Positions 7,503-10,487 of a DNA stretch of 10,487 bases are shown in pieces. Under the pieces are notes generated by a model. That model saw nothing but the letters and a program-made list of their open reading frames with translations, did no database searches and had not been told where the DNA came from. The translations under genes and the position numbers were made by a program. Source of the DNA: an uncultured Lachnospiraceae bacterium (GTDB taxonomy: Bacteria; Bacillota_A; Clostridia; Lachnospirales; Lachnospiraceae); assembly GCA_900555005.1 (NCBI GenBank), contig USJM01000054.1, positions 1-10,487 of the forward strand. The letters run 5' to 3'. Each line of letters opens with the position of its first letter. Within the stretch, counting starts at the first letter, position 1.

Positions 7503-7594
7503 CTTTCTCTCCTCTTCGTCCTTCCCAGTCTGATCTATGCCACGCATGTTTTCCTGCCATTCAGCAGGCATACCGGATCAAATTCACCGCTCAT

Positions 7595-8787
7595 TTACGC
7601 GCGCCGGATTGTCCGTTCCGCCAGTCTTTCAAATGCCGGCATAGACCGCTCGATCGTCTCCGGCGAGACACAGTAGGCAATCCGTACATATCCGGGTCCT
7701 TCAAATGACCGCCCGGGCACAAACAGAAGGTGCTCTTTCTTTGCCTCCGCGACAAAGTCCGTTCATCGTCCAGCGGGCTCTTCATCCACAGATAAAAGGC
7801 TCCCTCCGGCTTCACATAAGAATATCCATATCTGTTCAGCCCCTCGCAGAGACGCTTTCTGTTCCGGTCATAGAAATCCAGATCCACCTTCGCCTCCAGG
7901 CAGCCTGCGACTGCCAGCTGCATCAGGCTTGGAGCATTGACAAAACCGAGAACACGGTTTGCAACCGCTGCCGCTGCCTGAATCTGCTGCGCATCATCCA
8001 GCTCATCCGGCATTACCAGATACCCGATCCGTTCCCCTGGAAGAGACAGCGATTTGCTGAACGAATAGCCCACGATCGTATTGTGATAATACTTTGTCAG
8101 AAACGGAACCTTCTTCCCGTCGTATACCAGCTCCCTGTACGGCTCATCGGAAATCAGGTAGATCGATGTACCATACTTTTTCTCCATCCGGCAGAGCAGC
8201 TCTGCAAGCTGCCGGATCTGCTCCTCCGGGTAAACCACTCCGGTCGGATTGTTCGGGTTGTTCAGAATGACAGCCTTTGTCCGCCTGCTGATCAGCTTCT
8301 CCGCAGCCTCCAGATTCAGGAGAAAATGCTCCGGTTCAGGGGGCACAGCTCTGAGCACTCCCTGATGGTTCGCCACATAGCTTCTGTATTCACCGAAAAA
8401 CGGGGCAAACACCAGCACCTCATCCCCCGGGTCAAGCAACGTCTTCAGCGTTACATTCAACCCGCCGGCTGCTCCAACCGTCATCAGAATGCTCCGGCTG
8501 GTGAAAGCTGTGGAAAACCTTTCATTCAGGTTGTCTGCGATCTTTTCCCGGACTTCCTCGAATCCGGCATTGGACATATAGCCGTGAAGCTTCAGCGGCG
8601 GAACTGTCTCCGTCAGGTTCCTGATCTGCGCCCCGACGCCTGCCGGAGCCGGAACATTCGGATTCCCGAGGGAAAAGTCATAGACATTCTCCGCCCCGTA
8701 TTCCGCCGCCATCCGTCTGCCTTCCTCAAACATCGCCCGGATCGCGCTTGAATTCTGCACGAGTTCCTGCATTGCCTTTGCAATCAC
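7595..8787 (-). CDS. Class I PLP-dependent aminotransferase, frameshifted near the 3' end
   Basis: This is an aspartate-aminotransferase-fold enzyme; its substrate cannot be told from sequence. Motifs include YDFSLGNPNVPAP (36-48), LNNPNNPTG (175-183), ISDEPYREL (212-220) and the PLP lysine in YSFSKSLSLPGERIGY (Lys245). The frame holds to DDER (codon 343, ending at 7759). One added base then continues DFVAEAKKEHLLFVPGRSF and GPGYVRIAYC, which holds the conserved substrate arginine (about Arg369), and ends at TAA 7595, giving 397 residues. Read uncorrected, translation continues to 7591 with a meaningless tail. The start is GTG at 8787, overlapping the previous stop by 4 nt (GTGA), with GGAGAGG upstream; this fits translational coupling to the DUF2156 gene. 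Confidence 0.87.
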
Positions 8788-9685
8788 TGGAGCGTCACCT
8801 CTCCTTTTTCAACCATCATCACCGGATGATAGCTTTCCTTTGCCTCCCGGAGTCCCTCATCTCCGGTATCATCTTCCCGGTTTACATACGGAATCCCGTC
8901 CATCGCGTGCTCGACAAACTGCTGATTGATCACAGTGTAGGCGCCCTCGACATCGGTCAGCGCCTTCTCGATATGGACCACAAAGGTATCGTCATTCACC
9001 TTTTCCCCGATCGTGTAAGCACGACCTGTCCGTTCACCCGAAGGAGACCGCCGGTCAGATGAAGTTCCTTCAGGAGCCGGAGCGAGTTCAGCGCCACGCA
9101 CATCTCGATCCGTTTTTCGTAAAGCTCATCACAATCATTCAGCACCCGCCACTTCAGTCCCATCTGGAAGCATTCTTCCACATTGTCATCCGTGATCGGC
9201 TCGAAAGACCAGTCCGGGTAATCCCGCAGGAATTTGTTAATATGATTTTTCTTTCCGTGATATTTTCTTCCGGACAGGTTCTTCAGCTTCTCCGTCTCAT
9301 AGACATAGTCCCAGTAATTCCGGGTCGGCTCAAAATGAAACTTTCCCGGACAGGCTGTCTCAATCAGATCAAACTGTTCCTTCGTCACATACCGGATTCG
9401 AAACGGTGCTCCTTCCTCACTGGCAAGGCCGGTCATTGCGTCCAGTGCCGCAGGGAGCTTTTCCGGCTCTCCCATCGGGAAACGGAAAAAGGGCTTCGGT
9501 GTCTTCGACTTCAGAATCAGTACGCCATCTGAAATCTGGTACTCCATCGGCTCAAGATGCTTCCACAGATAGAGGTTTGAAAAACAGTCATCACATGAAC
9601 GGGAATTCAGCCTTCTGTAGAACGGGAGTAAGAGCTCCTGGTCCGCAAGTGTGATCTCTTTGAATCGCGACGTTGGTAAATCCAT
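8784..9685 (-). CDS. DUF2156 (phosphatidylglycerol lysyltransferase C-terminal-like) protein, frameshifted
   Basis: DUF2156 proteins have a double GNAT-type acyltransferase fold related to the aminoacyl-tRNA-using domain of MprF, but stand-alone members have no established reaction. The N-terminal part (MDLPTSRFKEITLADQELLL) includes CFSNLYLWKH and RNYWDYVY with GRKYHGKKNHINKF, strongly family-like. The frame breaks after RVNGQVV (codon 222, ending at 9020). One added base continues AYTIGEKVNDDTFVVHIEKA, then AYTVINQQF and YVNREDDTGDEGLR, typical of the C-terminal half, for 300 residues in all. There is no membrane segment, so it is unlike full-length MprF. The ATG at 9685 has AAAGGA upstream and lies 18 nt after the glmM stop. 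It overlaps the next gene by 4 nt. Confidence 0.87.
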
Positions 9686-9703
9686 ACAATCCTTTCCGGC
9701 TTA

Positions 9704-10487
9704 TCAGCCTGTTACAAGGCCTTCGCTGCGCATCACGGCTGCCACGTCATAGACATACTTTGCGCAGAGGTCATCCGACTCAGCCTCCACCATCACGCGG
9801 ACAAGGGGCTCAGTGCCGGACTCACGCACCAGAATACGGCCGGTATCGCCCAGCGCTTCTGCAACTGCCTTGACTGCCTCCTGCACTGCCGGGTCGTTCT
9901 GTGCAGCCTTTTTATCGGTGACGCGGACATTCTCCAGAACCTGCGGATAGATCTTCAGAGGCTCAGCCAGCTTGCTCATGGGCAGTTTTTTGGCCAGCAT
10001 GACCTCCATCATCTTCAGGCTGGTCAGGATACCATCGCCGGTGCTGGCGTACTTGCTGAAGATAATATGACCGCTCTGCTCACCGCCAATACGGCAGCCG
10101 TTCTTAGCCATGTACTCATAGACGTACTTATCGCCCACAGCAGTTTTAGCGTATCCGATCCCCTGCTCATCAAAAGCCTTGTACAGGCCAAAGTTGGACA
10201 TGACCGTGGTAACGACGGTATTGGTTAGCAGCTTGCCACGCTCCTTCATGTAGCAGCCGTAGATGTACAGGATGTGGTCGCCAGTGATGACATTGCCCTT
10301 TTCATCCACACACAGGCAACGGTCAGCATCGCCGTCATAGGCAAAACCGATGTCCAGCCCCTTCTCTACCACGAACTTCTGCAAGCCCTCGATATGGGTA
10401 GAGCCAGCGTTGTTGTTGATGTTCAAGCCGTTCGGCTTGTTGTTGATGACGTAGGTATCCGCACCCAGAGCATCAAAAACAGACTTA
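9704..10487 (-). CDS. glmM: Phosphoglucosamine mutase, C-terminal part (cut by window edge)
   Basis: GlmM interconverts glucosamine-6-phosphate and glucosamine-1-phosphate, supplying UDP-GlcNAc for the cell wall. About 260 residues are present, starting in KSVFDALGADTYVIN. The metal-binding loop DGDADR is present, as are GEQSGHIIFSKYASTGDG, the sugar-binding loop, and the phosphate-binding RESGTEPLVRVMVE near the C terminus. The phosphoserine domain lies outside the window. A TTG in NKPNGLNIN (10426) could be misread as a start, but the frame stays open to the edge. Codon use differs sharply from the next gene: all eight arginines are CGT or CGC, and glycine is mainly GGC. The frame is intact. 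Confidence 0.93.
   Translation of the reverse strand, partial: KSVFDALGADTYVINNKPNGLNINNNAGSTHIEGLQKFVVEKGLDIGFAYDGDADRCLCVDEKGNVITGDHILYIYGCYMKERGKLLTNTVVTTVMSNFGLYKAFDEQGIGYAKTAVGDKYVYEYMAKNGCRIGGEQSGHIIFSKYASTGDGILTSLKMMEVMLAKKLPMSKLAEPLKIYPQVLENVRVTDKKAAQNDPAVQEAVKAVAEALGDTGRILVRESGTEPLVRVMVEAESDDLCAKYVYDVAAVMRSEGLVTG

Noticed and set aside
7541..7571. Small hairpin and an upstream ATG before hisC
   Set aside because: The stem is only about 5 bp with no U tract, and the ATG at 7571 lacks a ribosome binding site and family similarity.
7705..8751. A 348-codon plus-strand open frame
   Set aside because: It is an antisense shadow of the class I aminotransferase; its translation has no recognisable motif.
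4121..9685. A decaying genomic region full of pseudogenes
   Set aside because: Each one-base break is isolated, active-site residues are kept on both sides, and hisC and dapL in the same stretch are intact, which fits sequence error better than decay.

Overview
The window looks like chromosomal housekeeping DNA from a moderately GC-rich Firmicute, most likely class Clostridia and probably near Lachnospiraceae. This placement is an inference from gene families: a DapL-type diaminopimelate route, a zinc-binding ribosomal protein L33, a clostridial-style NusG with a lysine-rich insertion, and a small COG2426 membrane protein. No alignment was run. Every gene I can support lies on the minus strand, so transcription runs from high to low coordinates. 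I found no phage, transposon, CRISPR array, toxin system or RNA gene, and no convincing new multi-gene system.

In order of transcription, the right part (10487 to 5165) holds: the C-terminal part of glmM (phosphoglucosamine mutase, cut by the window edge), a DUF2156 acyltransferase-fold gene, a class I PLP aminotransferase, a hisC-type aminotransferase, a small multidrug-export-family membrane protein and a class I SAM methyltransferase. Spacing is tight (18 nt, a 4-nt overlap, 97 to 26 nt gaps), so most may be co-transcribed. The middle part (5088 to 1436) holds dapF, dapL and a lipoprotein with a degenerate polysaccharide-deacetylase domain. DapL makes LL-diaminopimelate and DapF epimerises it to meso-diaminopimelate, for lysine and peptidoglycan. 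The lipoprotein start overlaps the dapL stop. The left part (1356 to 1) is the translation/secretion operon rpmG-secE-nusG-rplK behind a near-consensus sigma-A promoter. rpmG is only 49 codons and starts with GTG.

The strongest theme is sequence quality. Four genes (dapF, the export protein, the class I aminotransferase and the DUF2156 gene) are each split by one missing base, and each reads through as a full-length family member if that base is restored. The methyltransferase has a larger out-of-frame deletion near its N terminus. The left end decays into poly-G inside rplK. These are more likely sequencing or assembly errors than five real pseudogenes. At the other end, glmM uses arginine codons quite unlike its neighbour, suggesting a foreign gene or a chimeric contig.

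Biologically, the most unusual items are the deacetylase-like lipoprotein that lacks two of its three metal ligands, and a perfect 16-bp tandem repeat just upstream of the rpmG operon promoter.
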